Source: Bacillota bacterium
Lineage (GTDB): Bacteria > Bacillota > UBA4882 > UBA8346
DNA: 37,123 nucleotides
Assembly: GCA_023435225.1 (NCBI GenBank)
Contig: JAEYRX010000053.1
Span: 1-37,123, forward strand
Direction: 5' to 3'
Under the pieces are notes generated by a model. It was given only the letters and a program-made list of their open reading frames with translations, was not told the origin of the DNA and made no database searches. The position numbers and the translations under genes are program-made. This document shows positions 31,407 through 37,123 of the stretch, piece after piece (position 1 is the stretch's first letter; each line of letters starts with the position of its first letter).

Positions 31407-32186
31407 ACTTCCCGCCACATACCTTTTCATATGTTTCAAGGCATTCTTTTCCAAACGGGAGACTTGGGCTTGTGAAATTCCTATCTCCTCCGCAACTTCC
31501 ATTTGAGTTCGTCCATCAAAAAAACGCATCTCTAAGATCATTTTTTCCCGGTCATTTAATTTGCTCATAGCTTCTTTAATGGATAGCCCTTCCAACCATT
31601 GTCCATCCAAGTGTCTTTCATCACTAATTTGGTCCATGACAAAGATTGGGTCGCCGCCGTCATGATAAATAGGTTCGAATAATGATATCGGTTCTTGGAT
31701 CGCATCCAACGCAAATACTACTTCTTCCCGGGGAACTTTCAATTCTTCGGCGATCTCCGCTACTGTTGGTTCTTTGGAGTTTTTACTGACCAAGGCATCC
31801 CGGACTTGAAGCGCTTTATAAGCTATATCCCGTAAAGACCGGCTTACCCTTAAAGGATTATTATCTCTTAGATATCGCCGAATTTCACCGATAATCATCG
31901 GAACAGCATAAGTAGAGAATTTCACATTCTGGGAAAGATCAAAATTATCAATAGCTTTCATTAGTCCAATACACCCTACTTGGAATAAATCGTCAACAAA
32001 TTCACCCCGATTATTAAACCGTTGAATGACACTCAAGACCAATCTTAAATTGCCATTTATCAACTCTTCCCGGGCTGAACGATCTCCGGACTGCATTCGT
32101 TGTAACAAATCCCGCATCTTACTACTTGATAAAACCGGTAATTTAGCGGTGTTAACTCCGCATATCTCAACTTTATTCACCAACAT
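31395..32186 (-). CDS. sigG: RNA polymerase sporulation sigma factor G
   Basis: The 263-aa late forespore sigma factor is recognisable across its length: NKVEICGVNTAKLPVL at the N terminus (typical of sigma G), NGNLRLVLSVIQRFNNRGE and DDLFQVGCIGLMKAIDNFD (region 2), VKFSTYAVPMIIGEIRRYLR, then SLFEPIYHDGGDPIFVMDQI (region 3) and TQMEVAEEIGISQAQVSRLE (region 4 helix-turn-helix). Start is ATG at 32186, matching the family N terminus, with GGGAG about 12 bases upstream; a TTG four codons earlier abuts it. In B. subtilis sigG follows spoIIGA-sigE; here it precedes spoIIR. Confidence 0.96.
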   Translation of the reverse strand: MLVNKVEICGVNTAKLPVLSSSKMRDLLQRMQSGDRSAREELINGNLRLVLSVIQRFNNRGEFVDDLFQVGCIGLMKAIDNFDLSQNVKFSTYAVPMIIGEIRRYLRDNNPLRVSRSLRDIAYKALQVRDALVSKNSKEPTVAEIAEELKVPREEVVFALDAIQEPISLFEPIYHDGGDPIFVMDQISDERHLDGQWLEGLSIKEAMSKLNDREKMILEMRFFDGRTQMEVAEEIGISQAQVSRLEKNALKHMKRYVAGSNEN

Positions 32187-32317
32187 CCAGTAAATCAACT
32201 CCCAAACTGCTGCTTTAATATTGTTTATGGTTCAAAATTTCCAGGTTTAGAAAGCATATAGGTTTTATCTGTTTCTAAACTATTTAATTTTCTTGCTTTG
32301 CGGTCTCACAGTTGACT

Positions 32318-32435
32318 GAAACTACCGACTAGTCGCGTCTAAGATTGATTATTGCCACGGATAGCAGGATTTATACTTCAACTCCTTTCCCCCAGTTAAA
32401 AACCGCTTTCTCTGGTCAAGGCAATCGGTAGTTTC
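32318..32435. repeat. Perfect 11-bp inverted repeat enclosing 96 bases
   Basis: gaaactaccga (32318-32328) and tcggtagtttc (32425-32435). The enclosed segment has gcggt/accgc pairing across its left border but no open frame of note. It could be a small non-autonomous element or a structured RNA; neither can be shown. Confidence 0.5.
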
Positions 32436-32543
32436 TATTAGTTTTTGCTAAATTATTACTTTCACTATTATTTCCCCGAAATTTGCATTCGATTATAAAG
32501 ATTTACTTCCAAAAAATTATAGTTATTGTCTTCTAAAAAATGA

Positions 32544-32571
32544 TTGACAACCTCTACTACCCTGGTATAAT
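32544..32571 (+). promoter_or_regulatory. Sigma-A promoter of tRNA-Leu
   Basis: TTGACA (32544-32549) and TATAAT (32566-32571) with 16 bases between, 27 bases before the mature tRNA 5' end. Both hexamers are perfect consensus. Confidence 0.85.
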
Positions 32572-32598
32572 ATTAGATAGTTAATTTAAGTATTGCTT

Positions 32599-32681
32599 GC
32601 CCAGGTGGCGGAACTGGCAGACGCGTACGTTTGAGGGGCGTATGGGCAACCGTACCGGTTCAAGTCCGGTCCTGGGCACCA
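32599..32681 (+). tRNA. tRNA-Leu (anticodon GAG)
   Basis: The acceptor stem GCCCAGG pairs with CCTGGGC, followed by A and an encoded CCA. The D arm GCG..CGC has the GG of the D loop. The anticodon stem TACGT/GCGTA presents loop TTGAGGG, anticodon GAG (reads CUC/CUU). The class II variable arm and T arm ACCGG-TTCAAGT-CCGGT are present. Length is 83 bases. Confidence 0.95.
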
Positions 32682-32695
32682 AACCAAATTAAAAT

Positions 32696-32720
32696 AAGCA
32701 GCCAACGGCTGCTTTTTTTG
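32696..32720 (+). terminator. Rho-independent terminator of tRNA-Leu
   Basis: AAGCAGCC-aac-GGCTGCTT followed by a T run, 14 bases after the tRNA. Confidence 0.9.
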
Positions 32721-32769
32721 TTGTTTAAATTTATTTTTAACGATACCCCGGCGCCAATGTAGAGTTTTC

Positions 32770-32796
32770 AAAAAAAAAACCCGGAAGCTCCGAGTT
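32770..32796 (-). terminator. Rho-independent terminator, probably of the ABC-F gene
   Basis: On the minus strand AACTCGG-agctt-CCGGGTT is followed by about ten T. It lies about 195 bases past the ABC-F stop. The rest of 32682-32992 shows no gene. Confidence 0.7.
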
Positions 32797-32992
32797 CATT
32801 TTATAAGCATGTCTTTACAAGATGTTCTTCAAAACCGCCATACCTCTTCTGCATGAATACTAGAAAAACATTTTTAGGATAGCTTATGTATCATTGAAAA
32901 ATAATGATGAATGTGCTTGCTTAGAAAGTATAACCCAAGGAGAAAAACACTTATACTAGTTCAGACAATCGACCTCATCTTTGTTTCAATTT

Positions 32993-34600
32993 TCAGACTG
33001 CCACCCGTTCTGACTGCTCCCGGTTTTCCAGATATTCGTCATAACTAACTCGCTGGTCAATAATTCCCTCCGGAGTTATTTCGATGATCCGATTAGCGAT
33101 GCTTTGCGCCAATTCATGATCATGGGACGAAAAGAGCAGCGTCCCTTTGAAGTTTATCAACCCGTTATTTAAGGCGGTTATCGACTCCAGATCAAGATGG
33201 TTGGTAGGTTCATCCAACAATAACACATTGGCGCCCAAAAGCATCATTCGCGCTAGCATACAGCGAACCCTCTCCCCTCCTGAAAGGACAGTTGCTTTCT
33301 TGAGAGCTTCTTCCCCGGAAAACAACATCCGTCCTAACCAACCACGGAGAAACGTCTCGGTCTGATCTTTGGAAAACTGACGTAACCAATCGACGAGTGT
33401 TTCATCGACATTATCAAAATACGCGGCGTTATCTTTGGGAAAATATCCTTGGGAGGTCGTGATTCCCCACTGATAGGTACCAACATCGGCGAGGAGTTCC
33501 CCCATTAAAATTTGAAACAGAGCGGTCTTTGCCAACCCTTCGGTTCCGATAAAAGCAATTTTATCGCCTTTAAGTACCTTAAAACTGATGTTGGAAAGAA
33601 GTTTTTCTCCATCCAAGGTTTTGGAGATGTTCTTAACTTCCAATACTTCGTTACCCACTTCCCGATCGGGTTTGAAGTCAACAAACGGATACTTGCGGGA
33701 GGAGGGCTTGATATCTTCTAAGACCAGATTCTCCAATTGTTTTTTGCGCGAAGTGGCTTGTTTTGATTTAGAAGCATTGGCACTGAATCGTTGAATAAAT
33801 TCCTGGAGCTCTTTGGCCTTCGCTTCGGTCTTCTTATTAGCTTCCTTCATCTGTTTGAGCGCTAACTGGCTAGATTTATACCAAAAATCATAATTGCCCA
33901 CATATAACTGGATCTTATTATAGTCAATATCAGCAATGTGAGTACAAACCTTGTTCAAAAAATGCCGATCATGCGAGACCACGATAACCGTGTTTTCAAA
34001 GTTATAGAGAAAATTCTCAAGCCAAGTTATGGAAGCCCGATCCAAATGGTTGGTCGGCTCGTCCAGCAACAAGATATCCGGGTTACCAAACAGCGCTTGG
34101 GCTAACAACACCCTTACTTTTTCGATTCCATTTAACTCCTGCATTTTTTTCTCATGTAACTCCACACCAATTCCTAAACCCTCTAACAGGATCGCGGCAT
34201 CTGACTCAGCAGCCCAGCCATTTAATTCACTAAATTCGGCTTCAAGTTCTGAAACTCGGAGTCCGTCCGCCTCAGAAAAATCAGGTTTGGCATAAAGCGC
34301 TTCCTTCTCTTCAGTAATATGGTAAAGCCGTCGGTCCCCCCTAATTACCGTCTGCAGGACCGGAAACTCATCGAATTCATTATGATTTTGTTTTAAAACC
34401 GCCAGTCTCTCCCCAGGTGAAATAGAGACTTCACCTTGGCTAGGGTCAATCTCTCCCGCCAAAATCTTTAAAAAGGTCGATTTCCCGGATCCATTGGCTC
34501 CAATTAATCCATAACAATTGCCGGCTAAAAATTTGATGCTTACATTCTCAAATAATACCCGGCCTCCAAACCGCAAACTGATCCCACTGGTGCTTATCAC
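32993..34600 (-). CDS. ABC-F ATPase (YkpA/YbiT type)
   Basis: The 535-aa soluble protein has two ABC domains and no membrane segments, so it is a translation-associated ABC-F factor acting at the ribosome. Domain 1 has Walker A GANGSGKST (about 34-42), a divergent signature ELNGIEKVRV and DILLLDEPTNHLD. The linker (about 245-325) is helical and Lys-rich (KKTEAKAKELQEFI). Domain 2 has an atypical Walker A GTEGLAKTAL, signature LSGGERVR and VLLLDEPTNHLD. The start is GTG at 34600 with AAGGATGG upstream. The substituted motifs resemble the YkpA branch as I remember it. A specific resistance role cannot be assigned. Confidence 0.9.
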   Translation of the reverse strand: MISTSGISLRFGGRVLFENVSIKFLAGNCYGLIGANGSGKSTFLKILAGEIDPSQGEVSISPGERLAVLKQNHNEFDEFPVLQTVIRGDRRLYHITEEKEALYAKPDFSEADGLRVSELEAEFSELNGWAAESDAAILLEGLGIGVELHEKKMQELNGIEKVRVLLAQALFGNPDILLLDEPTNHLDRASITWLENFLYNFENTVIVVSHDRHFLNKVCTHIADIDYNKIQLYVGNYDFWYKSSQLALKQMKEANKKTEAKAKELQEFIQRFSANASKSKQATSRKKQLENLVLEDIKPSSRKYPFVDFKPDREVGNEVLEVKNISKTLDGEKLLSNISFKVLKGDKIAFIGTEGLAKTALFQILMGELLADVGTYQWGITTSQGYFPKDNAAYFDNVDETLVDWLRQFSKDQTETFLRGWLGRMLFSGEEALKKATVLSGGERVRCMLARMMLLGANVLLLDEPTNHLDLESITALNNGLINFKGTLLFSSHDHELAQSIANRIIEITPEGIIDQRVSYDEYLENREQSERVAV

Positions 34601-34735
34601 TTTTATTTACCATCCTTACATTTTAAAATCTTAAAAAGCATACCACAAAAATCCAGTAGCGTCTGTTAATTCGAGGTTACTTTTGACGAACAATTACTTT
34701 ATTTACACTCATGAAATTGCGCCAACATTTGCAGT

Positions 34736-34972
34736 TTGGTGGCGGGGCAGGACCGAAGGAAAACCGTTTTATTGGGGACCCATTTTGATACCCGTTGGAT
34801 TGCCGACCGGGAAAAGGATCCGGCGCTTAAAACATTGCCCATCCCCGGAGTAAATGACGGGACCAACGGGGTGGCCGTCATTCTGGAACTGATGCGCGCC
34901 TTTCAACAGTCACCGCCAAGTTTTAATATTTTGTGCGTCCTGTCAACTAATGAGTATTACCTCATTTCGTGA
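34736..34972 (+). pseudogene. Remnant of an M28-family peptidase / glutaminyl-cyclase-like gene
   Basis: The reading KTVLLGTHFDTRWIADREKD, then PGVNDGTNGVAVILELMRAF, is the metal-binding core of M28/glutaminyl-peptide cyclotransferase proteins (HFDTR and PGxNDGxxGVAVLLEL). Intact members are about 300 aa; both the upstream and downstream halves are missing and the frame ends at 34972. An ATG at 34711 leads into a different frame. It is a decayed fragment beside the ABC-F gene. Nothing else is seen up to 35081. Confidence 0.75.
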
Positions 34973-35081
34973 CCGACGCAACTTGTACTATATTGACTGT
35001 TGATCAGGATGTTCGATCTAAAACAATACTTATTTCAGCACATACAATAAAACCGGCGGGCTTTAACCGGCCGGTCCAAAT

Positions 35082-35666
35082 CTAACTTGGCCATATCTTA
35101 TCAAATAACTCTTTACTCTTTTCCTGGATTACTCGGCTTTTATCCGAAGCTACCCAGATAGCTTTCGCAATTTTGCGACTTATTCCACAACCTTGATTGT
35201 CGCGAATCCATTCAATAACATTTATGACCCGGAATACTTTTATATCATAAGAATTACCTGTATTTAAATGTTTATCAATAATATTTTGCAATATACTTTC
35301 ATCAGACATCAAAATGGTAATTCCTAAAACTTTTGCTGAAGCTAGTGAGAGTACTTCACCCCAATTTTTGCCTTTTTCCTGGGTTCCAGTCATAACTCTT
35401 TTTAATTTATCCTTGGTTGCATTAAACAAGATTTTGTCGGTTCCAGTAAAACTATTATCATCGATAATTTTAACTTGTCCATTATTCACTAATACTTTAA
35501 TTTGTTCCTTGGCATTTGCAGGAATTAATATTTCATCATTGTAAACATATTGATGGATATAGGCCTGTTTAACAATAACCGGAATAATCCTTTCCAAAAG
35601 CTTTATGCTCTTAAAACTGCCGATTCTAATACAAAAATCAGCGTCTAAAATTGCATTATCAAGCAT
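35082..35666 (-). CDS. PIN-like domain protein, third gene of the XRE-ImmA module
   Basis: The 194-aa protein has an arrangement compatible with a PIN-type nuclease: N-terminal AILDADFCIRIG (Asp8/Asp10), then GKNWGEVLSLASAKVLGI with Glu104, then ITILMSDES with Asp122. These are the three acidic positions expected at a PIN active site, in right order and spacing. The C-terminal tail (about 150-194) is basic and helical. It starts with ATG after GGAGGAAGAGG, two bases from the stop of the protease gene, so it is in the same operon. It is probably an RNase-like effector; a phage-defence or toxin role is inference. Confidence 0.6.
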   Translation of the reverse strand: MLDNAILDADFCIRIGSFKSIKLLERIIPVIVKQAYIHQYVYNDEILIPANAKEQIKVLVNNGQVKIIDDNSFTGTDKILFNATKDKLKRVMTGTQEKGKNWGEVLSLASAKVLGITILMSDESILQNIIDKHLNTGNSYDIKVFRVINVIEWIRDNQGCGISRKIAKAIWVASDKSRVIQEKSKELFDKIWPS

Positions 35667-35668
35667 CT

Positions 35669-36520
35669 TTAATCCTCTTCCTCCATAAACTTTAGAATTT
35701 CTTCTTCAGAAGGAAGAGTGATCACAGGTTCAATGATATTATATTCCGCTGGAGTCTGCCCGGCTAATTCCAGTAAATATTTGAGTTTTTCATAAGTTAT
35801 TTGCTTATTCTCATATAACGCCAAGGATGTATCAATAAGGTTACCAAACTTTTTCTTTCGGGTTTTTTCGTTATTTCTTTGACAAAGTCCCAACCTTTTC
35901 TGCCAAAGTAAAACTCCATCATTGTCATTGCGGTCAGGAATAAGCAAAAATTGTTTACATTGCTCCTCGCTTATATATTCTACTTCATGCAGTCTTCTAA
36001 CAATAGTTTTATAAGGCATTAGGAATATATCCATTAATTCTATGATATCTTTCAACTCGATGGCATTTCTTTTTAAACCTCGGATATCTAATTCTGTAAG
36101 AATTACTTGTTTTGGAACTAAGAACTCGGCTGCAAACCTGTTTGCTTTATGTTCTTCTTTTGATACTCCGCCATTTAATTGTCCATCTAAAATTAAGCTT
36201 TTAAGCACTTCCCAAGATTCTTTGGTATACCAAAGATGATATAATTCATGTGCTGCTGCAAATATTTGTTTTTCTGAGGGAATTTCAGTATTTATCATCA
36301 CAAAATGTTTTACCCCATGTTTTACAATGAAACCACTTATCTCATTGTCATTAATGGGGTAAAAAAGAACCGTACTATTTTTTTCAAGGATATTGAATAC
36401 TTCTTCTCTAATAATTTGATTTGATTTTTTATATTCACCTAATCTTTTATTAGCCTCTGTTTCGATATCCCTACATTCTTCTTCTGTTAAATGGTTTAAA
36501 TCAATTGATGAACTACTCAT
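35669..36520 (-). CDS. ImmA/IrrE family zinc metallo-endopeptidase
   Basis: The 283-aa protein contains HELYH (residues 91-95, HExxH zinc motif) and the downstream EEHKANRFAAEFLVPK, which supplies the third ligand. This is the DUF955/COG2856 signature. Such proteases cleave a cognate repressor on a signal. Start is ATG at 36520, nine bases after GGAGG and overlapping the end of the XRE gene by eight bases, implying translational coupling; an in-frame codon ten residues earlier lacks a site. The C-terminal half (about 150-283) has no domain I recognise. The cleavage partner is likely the XRE protein. Confidence 0.88.
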   Translation of the reverse strand: MSSSSIDLNHLTEEECRDIETEANKRLGEYKKSNQIIREEVFNILEKNSTVLFYPINDNEISGFIVKHGVKHFVMINTEIPSEKQIFAAAHELYHLWYTKESWEVLKSLILDGQLNGGVSKEEHKANRFAAEFLVPKQVILTELDIRGLKRNAIELKDIIELMDIFLMPYKTIVRRLHEVEYISEEQCKQFLLIPDRNDNDGVLLWQKRLGLCQRNNEKTRKKKFGNLIDTSLALYENKQITYEKLKYLLELAGQTPAEYNIIEPVITLPSEEEILKFMEEED

Positions 36521-36854
36521 GGAGTAAATCCTCCAAATAATCCAGTTCATTAATTACTGTATTTAAAAAAGTAAGTTCTTGCTTAGTATTACCATTAACT
36601 TCTCCCATAAGCATAACTAAAGATTCTCGATTATTTGTATTACTTGTCTTTTCTTCAACAAGTCTATTTACATCTACATCAAGAATTTTAGCTATAGACT
36701 TAATCTCCAAAGCATTAATAGCCTTTTGACCATTAATTATCTTCGACATGACTTGTTTGGAAATACCCATTCTTTCAGCAAGGTCAGTCTGGCTCATGTT
36801 TCTATCACTTAAAACTTCTGAAATATTCAAGCCTATATTCTCAAAGAAATTCAT
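36513..36854 (-). CDS. XRE-family helix-turn-helix regulator
   Basis: The 113-aa protein's residues 8-65 form a Cro/C1-type HTH: MSQTDLAERMGISKQVMSKI followed by INGQKAINALEIKSIAKILD. A short acidic C-terminal tail (about 70-113) may hold the recognition site for the protease. It is the first gene of a three-gene unit and is probably autoregulatory, since its promoter carries a palindrome. ATG follows GAGAGGTG. Confidence 0.88.
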   Translation of the reverse strand: MNFFENIGLNISEVLSDRNMSQTDLAERMGISKQVMSKIINGQKAINALEIKSIAKILDVDVNRLVEEKTSNTNNRESLVMLMGEVNGNTKQELTFLNTVINELDYLEDLLHE

Positions 36855-36894
36855 TTTACACCTCTCGTCAATAAATCATTTACCTCTTAGTTAT

Positions 36895-36922
36895 AGTATA
36901 ATATATATTATAGAAAAGTAAA
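36895..36922 (-). promoter_or_regulatory. Promoter and palindromic operator of the XRE-ImmA-PIN operon
   Basis: On the minus strand TTTACT (36922-36917) and TATACT (36900-36895) are 16 bases apart. The spacer and part of the -10 are covered by the perfect 16-bp palindrome tataatatatattata (36897-36912), a natural operator for the XRE protein, though AT-richness makes such palindromes easier by chance. Confidence 0.6.
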
Positions 36923-36998
36923 CAAAATGTTGACAGTCTTTTTATATTTTTAGTCTAAAATCAAGATGCTCTAGGTACTTAATTCTCCAGATAAATAG

Positions 36999-37123
36999 TG
37001 GTCTTCCCCCGGTTAATTAGACACAAAATTAAGCGCATAATCTTTGATTTTCATAAAATTCCGGGCTCATACTATCGATTGCAGAATGACGCCGCTTTCG
37101 ATTATAATAAATCTCAATATATT
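36999..37123 (-). mobile_element. Right end of an IS3-family insertion sequence (partial)
   Basis: Immediately after the transposase stop is an inverted-repeat-like end, on the plus strand tggtcttcccccggttaatt then agaca from 36999, with the TG tip and C-rich block typical of IS3-family ends. The element continues beyond the window. It inserted about 75 bases upstream of the promoter region of the XRE operon. Confidence 0.75.
37029..37123 (-). CDS. IS3-family transposase OrfB, C-terminal end (partial)
   Basis: The last 30 codons read YIEIYYNRKRRHSAIDSMSP then EFYENQRLCA-stop, the usual end of the rve/DDE integrase core of IS3-family OrfB (YIEWYNRKRxHSxLGYxSPxEFE). The catalytic residues lie outside the window. 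Confidence 0.85.
   Translation of the reverse strand, partial: YIEIYYNRKRRHSAIDSMSPEFYENQRLCA

Larger units (their letters stand above)
32187..32598. other. Divergent gap between sigG and tRNA-Leu
   Basis: No gene in about 410 bases. It holds the tRNA promoter, a 9-bp inverted repeat gtttagaaa/tttctaaac (32245-32253 / 32272-32280) upstream of sigG, and the wider repeat at 32318-32435. A sigma-F/G-type promoter for sigG should lie here, but I could not identify one with confidence. Confidence 0.5.

Noticed and set aside
32586..32771. 61-aa minus-strand frame
   Set aside because: It is the antisense of tRNA-Leu and its terminator.

Overview
The window looks like a chromosomal segment of an anaerobic, endospore-forming member of the Firmicutes (Bacillota). 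Evidence is a clear sporulation sigma factor G gene next to spoIIR, Shine-Dalgarno sites of the GGAGG type in front of nearly every gene, and frequent TTG/GTG starts. One protein (9509-10063) has a signal peptide and looks like an outer-membrane beta-barrel ending in Phe, so the host may be a diderm spore former such as the Hydrogenispora/Limnochordia-type lineages. That placement is inference. Base composition is AT-rich in most genes; the lipoprotein region at the left end is more GC-rich.

Layout. 1-3,700: surface lipoproteins and their debris: an FGE/SUMF1-fold lipoprotein, a frameshifted leucine-rich-repeat remnant, and a six-blade NHL-repeat lipoprotein broken by a one-base deletion. Two of these genes share a conserved 5' leader with a terminator-like hairpin. 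3,675-6,070: a membrane-bound LuxR-type regulator, then about 800 bases without a gene that hold ten 21-bp tandem repeats and two related hairpins. 6,070-9,210: a GH13 alpha-amylase-family enzyme and a divergent adenosine deaminase. 9,269-13,162: a 65-aa conserved protein, the beta-barrel protein and a large MalT-like (LAL) ATPase regulator, all on the minus strand. 13,415-15,543: a tight three-gene plus-strand operon (QueG-like double [4Fe-4S] protein, peptide deformylase, deaminase fused to a Cys-containing domain). 15,821-17,993: an MFS transporter and a convergent nitrilase-family amidase.

18,074-30,373 is the metabolic core: a GH65 disaccharide phosphorylase, two MalF/MalG-type permeases, a sugar-binding protein, a YesN/YesM-type two-component system, a second sugar-binding protein and beta-phosphoglucomutase. 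Together they form a coherent route: an alpha-linked disaccharide is imported, split by phosphate into glucose and beta-glucose-1-phosphate, and the latter is converted to glucose-6-phosphate. No ABC ATPase gene is present, so a shared MsmX/MalK-type ATPase elsewhere is expected.

30,671-34,600: spoIIR, sigG, a tRNA-Leu(GAG) with its own promoter and terminator, and an ABC-F ATPase. 34,736-37,123: a remnant of a glutaminyl-cyclase-like peptidase, a three-gene XRE / ImmA-IrrE protease / PIN-like module with a palindromic promoter, and the end of an IS3-family insertion sequence cut by the window edge. Intergenic space carries at least five families of short dispersed repeats. Several are inverted repeats at gene ends, and one supplies the last codons of sigG.
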